A DNA stretch of 20,944 nt from Pigoraptor vietnamica (lineage: Eukaryota; Opisthokonta; Filasterea): NCBI GenBank assembly GCA_943704525.1, contig CALSCQ010001734.1:1-20944 (forward strand). The letters run 5' to 3'. The notes under the pieces were generated by a model that had not been told where the DNA came from, did no database searches, and worked only from the letters and a program-made list of their open reading frames with translations. Positions 8,408-16,367 of the stretch are shown one piece after another; the stretch's first letter is position 1; each line of letters starts with the position of its first letter. Both the position numbers and the translations under genes were made by a program.

Positions 8408-10228
8408 TCAAGAGGGTCCGGGCATTCGCGGCGACGCCCGGGGACTTCCCCGCGGGCTTGACCGCGGCGACGTCTCGTGCGGGCTGTCCGTTACTGGCGC
8501 GAGCGACCCAATGCTGCGGCCAACACCGCTCCGTCCGAGGGGCGATTTGACGCTCTCGACGCTCTTCACCTTCGCGAGGCTCGATTGGCTGTTGGCCTCG
8601 CTTACGCCCAAGTTCTGCATGGACGACAAGCTTCCGGCAATGCGCGACAGCGAGCTCGTCGCGCTGAGCGATCCCGTCGCCGCAGCCCTCTCCTCAGGAG
8701 TCGCCACCGCGGCCTCAATGGCGGCGAGAAGTGCCACGACGCGCACCGACATTTGCTCGTCTTCTGTGGGCCCAAGTGCGGAAAAGGCGTCCCTGCAGTC
8801 GACGAGCAGGCGCCGCATTTCGTCCACGCGCGCCTGTAGCGACTCGGCCTCCTGCCGCTTGTCCTGGAGCGCCATGCCCCGTCGCAGCGATACCTGCACG
8901 ACGTCGCGGTGCTCCTTTTTGAGGCGCGCGTTTTCGTTCAGGGCGTCATCGAGGGCCCTCTTCGTCTGCGAATTGCTCAACTGCAGAGGGGACAATATGT
9001 CTCTGTGTGAATGGCTGCCACCATGGAGGTCGGAGACTTGCACGCGCGCGAGTGCAGAGATGATTGTATATATGTGTGCGTGTGTGTATATGTGAGTTGT
9101 GTGTATGTGTGTCTGTGTGTACGTGTGCGAGTAGGATTGAGTATACGCCGAGCCAGTGTAACGGATATTGCACGAGCACGGCGCACACGCACCTGGCATG
9201 TCTGCACGAGGCTGTTGATCTCCTCCTTCAGCTTGTCGATTTGTTCCGTGGACGCAATTCGCGTCTGGCGGAGCTCTTCGGTTATTTCCCTGCGACACAC
9301 GACACGACAAGGGGTCATTGTCAGACGAGAGGACATCGTAAACACGAGAGGACATCGCAAACACGAGAGGAAATCGTAAACACGGGAGGACATCGTAAAC
9401 ACGGGAGGACATCGTAAAAACGAGAGGACATCGTAAACACGGAAGGACATCGTAAACACGGGAGGACATTGAGAGGACATCGTAAACACGGGAGGACATT
9501 GAGAAGACATCGTAAACACGGGAGGACATCGTAAAAACGAGAGAACATCGTAAAAAACATCGTAAGAACGAGAGCGCATAATCGGTCAGCACCGCAAGAA
9601 CAACATACAGTTCCCACAGAGAACAGTCACGGAGAAACAGACGACAACCGAACCAATTGCCGAAGGGAATGTGACGAATTGTGGACGGAAAAGAAAGTAC
9701 GGAAAAGAAAGAGTCGGACAGAACAGCGCAGGCATCCCATAGTACCCACTTTAAATGCTCCTCGGCCACTTCCGCCTGCAGCCTCAACGCCTCCACCTGT
9801 CGCGCGTGCTCTTCGGTCTCCCCGGCACTCGCCGCGTGCGCCTCCATCTCCGCCCTGAGCGACTGCAATTGATTGCACAGCTCCGCGCCCCGCGCCTGCT
9901 CCATCGCCAACGCACGCGTCGCCTCCTCCTTCTCCTTCAACGCCTCGGCTGCGCGCGCATCCGACGCCTTCGCCTGTCGCTCAAACGCCTCGCACTTCTC
10001 CGTGAGTTGGGCCACGCGCGCCTTTCCGTCCTCGACCGTCCGCTTCAGCATGCCCACCAATTCCTCCTGCTGCTCCAGGCGCGTCTTCAGGTAGGATATT
10101 GTCTCGGCACTCGAGGCATCCGCGCTAAGGGACGACTGCGATCCCGCGTCCTTGTTCCTCAAATGAAGCAGCCGTGGCGCGCCCACCGGCGTCGAGGGCG
10201 TCGACGGCTGCGAGTCTACGAGGGCCAT
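8408..10228 (-). CDS. Coiled-coil protein with Ser/Pro-rich C-terminal tail
   Basis: Three exons (9750-10228, 9193-9289, 8408-8980) join in phase to 382 aa. Introns are 9290-9749 (GTGGGT...CAG) and 8981-9192 (GTGCGT...CAG). The start chosen, ATG at 10228, has a good context (GCCATGG). The frame is open further upstream to a strong acceptor (TTTTATCGCACAG, about 10313), so an extra N-terminal exon is possible. Residues 1-40 are Ser/Pro/Thr-rich. From about 40 to 220 the sequence is charged helix rich in Glu, Lys, Ala and Leu (KTRLEQQEELVGMLKRTVED and similar), typical of a long coiled coil. Exon 2 only fits the heptads when spliced (EITEELRQTRIASTEQIDKL). The tail has SLS repeats and SPRSSPRGSPRASPR, potential proline-directed kinase sites. 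A structural or cytoskeletal scaffold is plausible. No specific family is recognised. Confidence 0.75.
   Translation of the reverse strand: MALVDSQPSTPSTPVGAPRLLHLRNKDAGSQSSLSADASSAETISYLKTRLEQQEELVGMLKRTVEDGKARVAQLTEKCEAFERQAKASDARAAEALKEKEEATRALAMEQARGAELCNQLQSLRAEMEAHAASAGETEEHARQVEALRLQAEVAEEHLKWVLWDACAVLSDSFFSVLSFPSTIRHIPFGNWFGCRLFLRDCSLWELYVVLAVLTDYALSFLRCFLRCSLVFTMSSRVYDVFSMSSRVYDVLSMSSRVYDVLPCLRCPLVFTMSSRVYDVLPCLRFPLVFAMSSRVYDVLSSDNDPLSCRVSQGNNRRAPPDANCVHGTNRQAEGGDQQPRADMPGACAPCSCNIRYTGSAYTQSYSHTYTQTHIHTTHIYTHAHIYTIISALARVQVSDLHGGSHSHRDILSPLQLSNSQTKRALDDALNENARLKKEHRDVVQVSLRRGMALQDKRQEAESLQARVDEMRRLLVDCRDAFSALGPTEDEQMSVRVVALLAAIEAAVATPEERAAATGSLSATSSLSRIAGSLSSMQNLGVSEANSQSSLAKVKSVESVKSPLGRSGVGRSIGSLAPVTDSPHETSPRSSPRGSPRASPRMPGPS
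9062..9130. repeat. GT-rich tract in coiled-coil gene intron 2
   Basis: Interrupted GT/TA repeats on the plus strand, so CA on the sense strand of this minus-strand gene. This orientation is opposite to most intronic GT tracts in the window. Confidence 0.75.
9327..9578. repeat. 19-bp minisatellite in coiled-coil gene intron 1
   Basis: About 13-14 tandem copies of a unit close to GAGGACATCGTAAACACGG. Variants include GAGAGG versus GGGAGG starts and AAAAC versus AAACAC ends. Two copies of a 30-bp compound unit arise where a shortened 11-bp unit (GGGAGGACATT) is followed by a full one, so the array has begun to expand at a higher order. It occupies more than half of the 460-nt intron. There are no unique spacers between units. 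Confidence 0.9.
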
Positions 10229-11157
10229 GGCGTGCGTTCGAGGCGAAGGAGACGTCGCCTGTCGCGATGGAGACACGGGCGGCAAGGAGCTGCTTGTTGC
10301 GTCGGCCTGTGCGATAAAAGTATTACATATATAGCTGCACACCATACGCACACGACATGCACACACAGAGCACACACGTGGACACAGGACACGCGTGGAC
10401 ATAGAACACACACACACACACACACTCACTCACTCACTCACTCACACACACACACACACACACACACACATCACACATTTTTCAGCACAGGGCGCAACTG
10501 TAATTTGCACCCACCACGCCCTGAAGGCGCTCCAACGGCCTCCCCTTCGCCGCCATCCTTGTAGGACGAATGCAAACCGCGGATCACGCGCTCATAAATC
10601 CCGCTCATTGCCCAGCCGGGCAGTCGCAACACCGACAACGCCACGGCATCTGCGCACTCCGCGTGACAGTTGATGGCTGATGAACGTGTGACGCAATCCA
10701 ACGAAAACAATGCGGCCGGACTCTAACGTGCTCGCCTATGGAAGAAGTCAAATATACTACCTGGGTTCCGTGCGTGTACGGTCACTCAGACTGAGTCTTT
10801 TTCTTTCCCGGGTTACCGACTTTGAAGGCCGAAGTGCTCGGCGGAGGACGGCGTCACTATGGCGCCCTCGGGAGTAAGGACTCACCCACGTCTGGCAAAT
10901 TGAGAAAAGGCACGGAATCAGGAGTGTAATGACTGAGCTCCTGCATGGAATGTGCAAGGCACAGACAGTCCATTGCATAGTCATTGAAGCACACATCCGG
11001 GTGTTGTCCGGTTACCCTCGCAAACGTTCGTGGTGTGTGTGCTCCCCTCTGTTGTTCTGCACGCCCGCCAGCCGCTCATTCTGGGACTCCCTAGCATGTG
11101 CGACGGCGCTTTCCCTCTCGATGTGCCTTCCCTCGATTCGCTCCCGTTCACGCAGCC
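10229..11157. other. Upstream region of the coiled-coil gene; no confident gene
   Basis: A (CA)n/(CACT)n microsatellite lies at about 10405-10470. Upstream of it, minus-strand positions about 10500-10620 hold an open, moderately G/C3-biased segment beginning MSGIYERVIRGLH. It could be a first exon of the coiled-coil gene, but none of its GTGGGT-type donors joins the acceptor near 10313 in frame, so I do not model it. From about 10700 to 11157 I see only short, unconvincing frames. The last part (11119-11157) is pyrimidine-rich and ends CACGCAG, like a splice acceptor for the F-box segment that follows. Confidence 0.4.
10405..10470. repeat. (CA)n with (CACT)n microsatellite
   Basis: Two CA tracts separated by about five CACT units. 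GT is on the sense strand of the downstream minus-strand gene. It would lie within a 5' intron or UTR if that gene has an upstream exon. Confidence 0.9.
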
Positions 11158-11996
11158 CACCTTCACGTGCTACCGCCCGAGTTGATTGTCGTCCACGTGC
11201 TGTCTTCTGACGAATGGCGAGAAGGGCGTGCTGCCAAAACGTGCAGTCGTCTCTTTCGCCTCCTTCGCCACGAACCGCCTGTCGGCACAGTACACACGAA
11301 AGTACCTTGAGGACGCCGCGTTTCGCGAGAAGGTGAATTCGCGCATTCCCGAGGGAAGGCTGGTGCTGCGCCCGTTTGAGTGCCATGAGGGCGCTTCACT
11401 TTGCTCCGTTTGAATTTATGTGCGCGCGGACGCGGCGGACGCTCTTCGAAGAGCTCGCGGACACACGTGCTACCGAATTGGAGAAGGCGCGCGCCCACTT
11501 ATCCCTCCATGTGCTACCATGTGTGTGAGTGGGGTGGCCGTTCTCGTAAACAGGCAAATCAATACTATGCGGCTGCGAATGCGAGGCCACCGTCCTTTTC
11601 TGCGCTGGCGATGACTGCGACCCCGTGCGTGCGTTTGAGATGGGCATTTGTCACTATTGGGGCAATGGGGACCGGCAGACACTACGGCAAGGCGCATTCG
11701 CTCTTTCTCTCTTTTGTGAACGGCGGCTGTCCGGCGGGGACGGCTTTACCCTGTTTTATGGCGAATGCGTGTCACGTGACGAAGCGGCTGCTGCTGCGAA
11801 GTATGAGAGGGCGGCTGCAATGGGCCATTTTGCGGCGATGACTGAGTTCGGCCGTTGTCTCTACGTTGGTTGGGCGTGTCACGTGACGAGAAGAGGGGCG
11901 TTGCACTGCTTCGGAGCCGCAGTGGGCGAAGGCGATGGAGAGGCGGAGAGCTGGCTGATAAGTTATGGGAGCGAGCTCTGGCGAAAGGGGCTGTGA
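11158..11996 (+). pseudogene. F-box / Sel1-like repeat gene, frame-disrupted
   Basis: Successive fragments on the plus strand look like one protein, but in changing frames. 11158-11310 reads HLHVLPPELIVVHVL...AAKTCSRLFRLL, matching the F-box pattern (LPPEL, then a hydrophobic helix, then C.R...L). About 11260-11413 (next frame) reads TRKYLEDAAFREKVNSRIPEG. 11385-11529 (next frame) reads TRRTLFEELADTRATELEKARAHLSLHVL. About 11550-11590 reads ANQYYAAANA. 11597-11996 reads Sel1-like units: AFEMGICHYWGNGD, then YERAAAMGHFAAMTEFGRC with LYVG, then ALHCFGAAVGEGDGEAESWL. F-box plus Sel1 would fit a substrate adaptor of an SCF ubiquitin ligase. Third-position bias is weaker than in neighbouring genes. 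I see no plausible introns at most frame changes. The 33-nt GTGTGTGAG...ACAG at 11521-11553 is shorter than any intron modelled here. Decay is likeliest. Sequencing indels are the alternative. Confidence 0.45.
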
Positions 11997-12382
11997 GAGA
12001 AAAAAAAAAAAAAGTGAAAATGAACGCGACCGTTTGCGAACTGCCATTCTGTTAAGGGCAAGCAGCAATTTTGAATTTCTGTTCCCGTGCAGTAATGTGC
12101 GGTCCGTGTGTCCCTGCCTCCTACGGACTTGGCCAAACTATATGGAAGAAGACACTCGATGTTGCGCCACATACGCACTTTCGTACAAAACGCATGCATG
12201 AGTGGTAGAGAAAGAAAGTGACCCCTGCTCCATCGAGCCAGCCGGCCAGTTGAAGCAGCGACGCACGCACGCAACTTGCGAAAGAAGGCCAAAAGACAGA
12301 AATCAGACACAGAGTGCGACGCAGTGACCATGCCGGCCTCTGCTATTCAGACCCGAAGAACAAAGCCGCGAAATTCGCGCCC
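11997..12382. other. Intergenic, no gene seen
   Basis: Between the end of the Sel1-like frame and the stop codon of the reductase-kinase gene (convergent ends). It contains a 13-nt A run at about 12001-12013 and otherwise unremarkable sequence. I see no coding signal. Confidence 0.5.
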
Positions 12383-13080
12383 TCACAGCTTGGCGGTGGG
12401 CTGGTCATCCACGAGCCGCGCAAAGCGGTCCTTGGATAGGGTCGCCTCGAGATACCCAAAGTGCGAGTTGAGCACGCGCGGGAGGAAGCGGTAGTCCTTG
12501 AACGTGTGCGCCATCGTGTAAAGGGCGAGACGGTTCACCGCGAGGTCCGCCGCGGCCATGTCGAACACCTTCGTGAACATCGTCGGGTCGAGAGCGCGCC
12601 CGCTCTCGCGCTCGAGGCAGCCGCGGTAGAACTCGACGTAGGCGAGGCGCTCCGCGGGCGAAGCGGTCGGAGGGAGGACAAAGGCCAGGAATTCGGCGAC
12701 GTCGTGCTGGGGCACGTGGATGGTGGCAAGCTCCCAGTCGTACGCGCAGAGGCGCATGCGGCCGTCGACCTTGCGGAGGCAGACGTTGCGGGGGTTGAAG
12801 TCGTTGTGGACGAGCGTGCGCGGGGCGTTCTCGAGCTCGCGCCACAGGAGAGAGATGTTGTCGATGAAGCGCGTGACGAGGAGTGCGCGCGAGGGCGTCC
12901 AGAGCTCGGGGAATTCGTTGGCGTTGTGGTGAAGCAGCTCGGTCCAGAGGTCCTTGAGTGCAATCATGCGTGTGCGCGTGGGGTAGTCCATCCAGTCGGC
13001 GTCCTTCAGAGGCGCCCACCTGCACAACAGCGACGAAGCATCTTAGTGACAATGTTCACCACTCACGCAAGACCCCGAGG

Positions 13081-13122
<42 letters not shown>

Positions 13123-15680
13123 GGTCACACAACGCACTCGCACGCTCACAAATACAACGCGCATTCATACGCAGAGACGAACAAGACTGCATGTATGTGC
13201 AACAAGATAGAGGTGCGCGCGTCGTCCGCAACCCACTTGTCAAAGTAGACGGCGTGGAAGGCGGCGATGTCGGCGAGCGCCGTGTGGATGTCCTCCTTTG
13301 TCCAGATCTCGATGGCGTCGACAGAGTTGAGGTGGGACACCTTCTCAAGGCACTCCATGGCATAGAGGAAGATCTCCTTCTTGTCGTCGCGCTGCACGTG
13401 GTACACCTGTGCGTGCGATGGCGTCAGTCAGTGCATCGCAGTGATGTCTGCTGGTGGAGAGCCCAATCCAAACGCCATATAAAGTGCTACAAGCGACACG
13501 CACACACACGCGCACACTCTCACGCACAAACGCAAACGCAAACACACAAACACGGCAGAAGACGCACCTTCGGAGCAATGTCCGTGTAGTGTTTGTCCTT
13601 GAGCGACGCAAGCGCGAGTTCCCTGATGTGGCACTTGCGAAAGCCCGTCTCGAACTTGAGCGCCTCGTACTTCTCCGCGAGCTTGCCGCCGCACCCCTGC
13701 GCCATTTTGTTGACCATGTTGACCGTCTCCTCGTCCGTCGCCTTCACCTTTAGCACGATGCGCCGCGTCGCCTCCGGTCCGCCGTTCGTCGGGCGGTACG
13801 TCACGTCAAAGCCAAAGTGGCCGACGAGCTTGCTGAGCTCGCGCTTGGTCATATCAGAGAGGATGCTGCTGCTGGCGTCGACCTTCACCTCCTTCCACGA
13901 CACGAGCGTCCCGGCGTCCTTGACGATCTTCGAGAAGAACTCGTCCGTGAGGTGCTCCGACTTGAAGCCGTTCTCGGGCCTGTTGCGGCCGAGGCGCTCG
14001 TGCGCGTTGGCAAACTGGCCGCTCACGATCGCCGAGGCCGTCGAGAGGTCGAGCGCGAGGGCATACGCGGCGATGATCTCCGCGAGGCGGCGGACGCGGT
14101 TCTTGCCGGAGCAACCCACGATGTTGAGGCACTCGCGCTGCGTCGCAAGCATCGTGCCGCCACCGACGGTACCAATGATGAGCGAGGGGATGCACATGGT
14201 CACGTGAATGCCGCCGGGCACTTCCTCGTAGGACAGCTGGGCGAGGGACGACTCGTGCACGCACGCAATGTCCTGCCCCGTCGCCGCGAAGATGGCCGCG
14301 ACCGTGTTCGAGACGTTGATGTTGAACCCGATCATGCCGATACGCGACGAGCTCTGCTGGAACTGATTGAGCCCGCGCGCGAGGGACTTGGCGTCGACCT
14401 TGAGCACCGACTTCAGCACGGCGTCGGAAAGGAAGGCTTCCGCCTCGGCAGAGATGCCGCGCGCGTCGAGGTAGTTGAAGTAGTTGACCTTCTTGTCGCC
14501 GCTCGCGTTGCCCTCCACCAAGTACTCGGTGATCTCCACGTCGGGCTGCGTTTGCATTGCAGTTTCGAGAGGGAAAGGGAGCGTTAGCCAGCCGCCCACG
14601 GGGTGCCGAGAAGGAAATAAACATACGCGAAGTGCTTTCGATGAGAGAGGCAAGGAGAGACAACACGAGCAGTAAATACGCACATGCTAGAGGCAAGGAG
14701 AGACAACACGTGCAGATGGGTAAATACGCACATGCTCCTCGCGAACTTTGTTGACGACCCAGCGGATCGCGCGCCACGTCGTCGTCGTCGTCATGTTCTG
14801 GCCCGCCGCGTCGCCCGTTTCGTAGTTCAGCCGAATGTGCAGGTTCTTGCCCTGGCGCACGGGCACCATCGTGGTGAGCTTGGCGTGCTTGCTCGCCTGC
14901 GCAATCTCGTTCTCGATGCCCTCCCGGTTCTTCATGATCCACCTCTCCAGCTTGCGCGCCTGCGCACCCGTCTTGCAAACAAAGGTCGGCGCGCGCATCA
15001 TCTGCTGCTTCGAGACGCTCGTGTACACGCCGCCGGCGCGGTTCAGCGCCGTCGCTCCACGCGTGGCAGAGGCGACGAGCGCGCCCTCCGTCGTGCAATA
15101 GGGCGCGAGCACGTAGCCCTTGATCTCCTCGCCGTGAATGAGAAGAGGGCCCGCAACGCCGACGGGGATTTTGGCGAGGCCGATGACGTTCTCGATGTTG
15201 CCCTGCGAGCGGGGAATACGGGTGGCGTCAGCCACAATTATGAGCGCGCGTCAGCCAATTATGAGCGCGCGTCAGCCAATTATGAGCGCGCGTGTGCTCT
15301 ATTGGACCGAAGACGAAAAACTGCAGAAAGATGCAAAATCGCAGAAAGGGACATGGCATAAAAACTACAGAAAGATGCAAAATCGCAGAATGGGAAATGG
15401 CATTGACAACAAACGCCGCATGATCGGCGTGCGCGCGCACCTTGAGCTTCTCCGTGCTGCTTCCATCTTCCTGTCCCTCGTTGTTCCACCACTCGCCGAG
15501 GTGGGTCAGCTTCTGACCGCAAAACTTCTCGACCCACTCGCGCCGCTTGTCGCACTTGTCGCGCGCGTAATACCCACGGAGAGGGATGCGCGGGTGCCCG
15601 AAGGGGTCCAGGTCGCTCTCGGGGTCGTCCGCGTTCGTCTTGGAGGGCCTCGGCGCCTTAATCGCAGCCTGATCCTCCAT
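12383..15680 (-). CDS. HMG-CoA reductase fused to an APH/choline-kinase-like phosphotransferase
   Basis: Five exons (15441-15680, 14732-15202, 13568-14545, 13237-13406, 12383-13019) join in phase to 831 aa. Donors are GTGCGC, GTGCGT, GTGCGT and GTGGGT, and all acceptors are CAG. Residues about 81-427 are HMG-CoA reductase: GNIENVIG, then PVGVAGPL, TTEGAL (Glu119), GDAAGQNM (210-217), DKK (Lys255), GQD (Asp329), GTVGGGT (362-368) and catalytic His419 in NAHERLGRN. The chemistry is reduction of HMG-CoA to mevalonate, the committed isoprenoid/sterol step. No membrane or sterol-sensing domain precedes it; the N-terminus is 80 polar residues from a good ATG. Residues about 470-831 form an APH-fold kinase: RIVLKVKA (Lys503/505), RELAL (Glu546), HNDFNPRN (Asp693, Asn698) and YDWE (Asp714). 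The exon 13568-14545 runs uninterrupted from reductase into kinase. The kinase substrate is unknown. The pattern GDAAGQNM resembles bacterial reductases more than animal ones (GDAMGMNM). Confidence 0.9.
13081..13121. repeat. 41-nt A homopolymer in reductase-kinase intron 4
   Basis: 41 A on the plus strand, so a 41-nt T run on the sense strand, ending about 60 nt upstream of the acceptor at 13020-13022. It could act as an extended pyrimidine tract, though it is farther from the acceptor than usual. Confidence 0.85.
13495..13558. repeat. CA-rich tract in reductase-kinase intron 3
   Basis: Interrupted CACGCA/CAAACG repeats, GT-rich on the sense strand, filling much of the 161-nt intron 13407-13567 directly downstream of its donor. 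Confidence 0.75.
14646..14736. repeat. Tandem duplication that copies a splice donor
   Basis: Two adjacent units (14646-14688 and 14689-14736) share AGAGGCAAGGAGAGACAACAC and then TAAATACGCACATGCT. The second has a 5-nt insertion. On the minus strand the unit includes CAT|GTGCGTATTTAC, the exon 2 end and donor. The real donor is at 14731 and an identical copy is at 14683, 48 nt further into the intron. Confidence 0.85.
15239..15293. repeat. 21-bp tandem repeat in reductase-kinase intron 1
   Basis: Two full units of TATGAGCGCGCGTCAGCCAAT and a partial third, close to the acceptor side of the 238-nt intron 15203-15440. Confidence 0.85.
15316..15403. repeat. About 44-bp tandem duplication in reductase-kinase intron 1
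   Basis: Two units sharing CAGAAAGATGCAAAATCGCAG followed by GGNACATGGCAT-like sequence, with a few substitutions. Together with the 21-bp repeat they account for most of this intron. Confidence 0.8.
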
Positions 15681-16367
15681 CTTGTGTGCCAACACCCTTA
15701 CCGAGAAATGTGTTTAAAACTGAGAGGTGCGTGCGTCAACGCAAAACACAACAGCCACTTAGACTTTGAACGCACAAGCGAGTTGATGTCAAAGCGCACA
15801 GCGCAGTCACTTCCCGAGGGCAGATGCGCGCAGGGGGAGTGTATGTGCCCCGTGTGCGTGCGTGTGCGTGTATTGGTGTGTTAGGGCCTGTTGACATGCC
15901 GGTCGGGGATTGTCGGTGCACTGCGATTGGTGGGTTGACTGCGGATGGCTATTTTTGCATATGTCGTCATTAGGTCGTCACACACACAGTGACATCATGT
16001 TACATGCCCCGGATGCACGGTATGCTCTGCACCTGCCGGCAGGAGTGTGTGTGGGTTGGCCATCGTTTGTGCGCGTCTCGTGCGCGCACACACACCGTCT
16101 TCTCCATCGCCGTGCACAGAAGCAGCGCAGGAGACAACCTCTTGTTTGCATCAGCAGAGAGCATAACAGCCGACGCGCTCGTTCTCGCTTTGCATTCGGT
16201 TGTTAATTGCGCAACAGCTGTTCGCCCTCCTTGTGTGACGCGTCCCTTTGCCCTCAGCGGGACGTGCGCACACAGAGGGACTGCGTGGGTCGCGGGGGGC
16301 GTTGGCGTGTGTGTGACATTTTGGGTCGTTTTCGAGCGCGTGTGCGCACGCGTGAGCGACCGGCATC
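15681..16367. promoter_or_regulatory. Divergent intergenic region (reductase-kinase / CTR9)
   Basis: 687 bases between the start codons of two divergent genes, so both promoters and 5' UTRs should lie here. Open frames present are short, overlapping and without recognisable domains. I see GT-rich patches near 15840-15880 and 16045-16095, but no motif I can assign with confidence. Confidence 0.5.

Noticed and set aside
8007-9095. 362-codon plus-strand open frame
   Set aside because: Its 3' two thirds are antisense to the coiled-coil exon at 8408-8980, and the low-complexity Ser/Arg composition is typical of a shadow frame.
9327-9578. CRISPR-like array of 19-bp repeats
   Set aside because: The units are directly tandem with no unique spacers and sit in a eukaryotic intron. 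It is a minisatellite.
8408-10429. A single 673-codon minus-strand open frame
   Set aside because: It reads through two introns with good GTGGGT/GTGCGT donors and CAG acceptors. Exon 9193-9289 gives coiled-coil heptads only when spliced. The first 30 or so codons come from a CA microsatellite.
11521-11553. A 33-nt intron repairing the Sel1-like gene
   Set aside because: Far shorter than the 104-460 nt introns modelled in this window, and it would fix only one of several frame changes.
12461-13210. 249-codon plus-strand open frame
   Set aside because: Antisense to the kinase domain exon. It ends in translated poly(A) and CA repeats and has no domain.
12383-13406. A separate choline-kinase-like gene downstream of the reductase
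   Set aside because: Its N-lobe residues lie in the same uninterrupted exon as the reductase C-terminus. No start codon in good context or intergenic gap exists, and the joining intron is in phase with a GTGCGT donor.
13854-15098. 414-codon minus-strand open frame overlapping the reductase
   Set aside because: Different frame from the reductase motifs, Arg/Gly-rich, and a shadow of the GC-rich coding strand.
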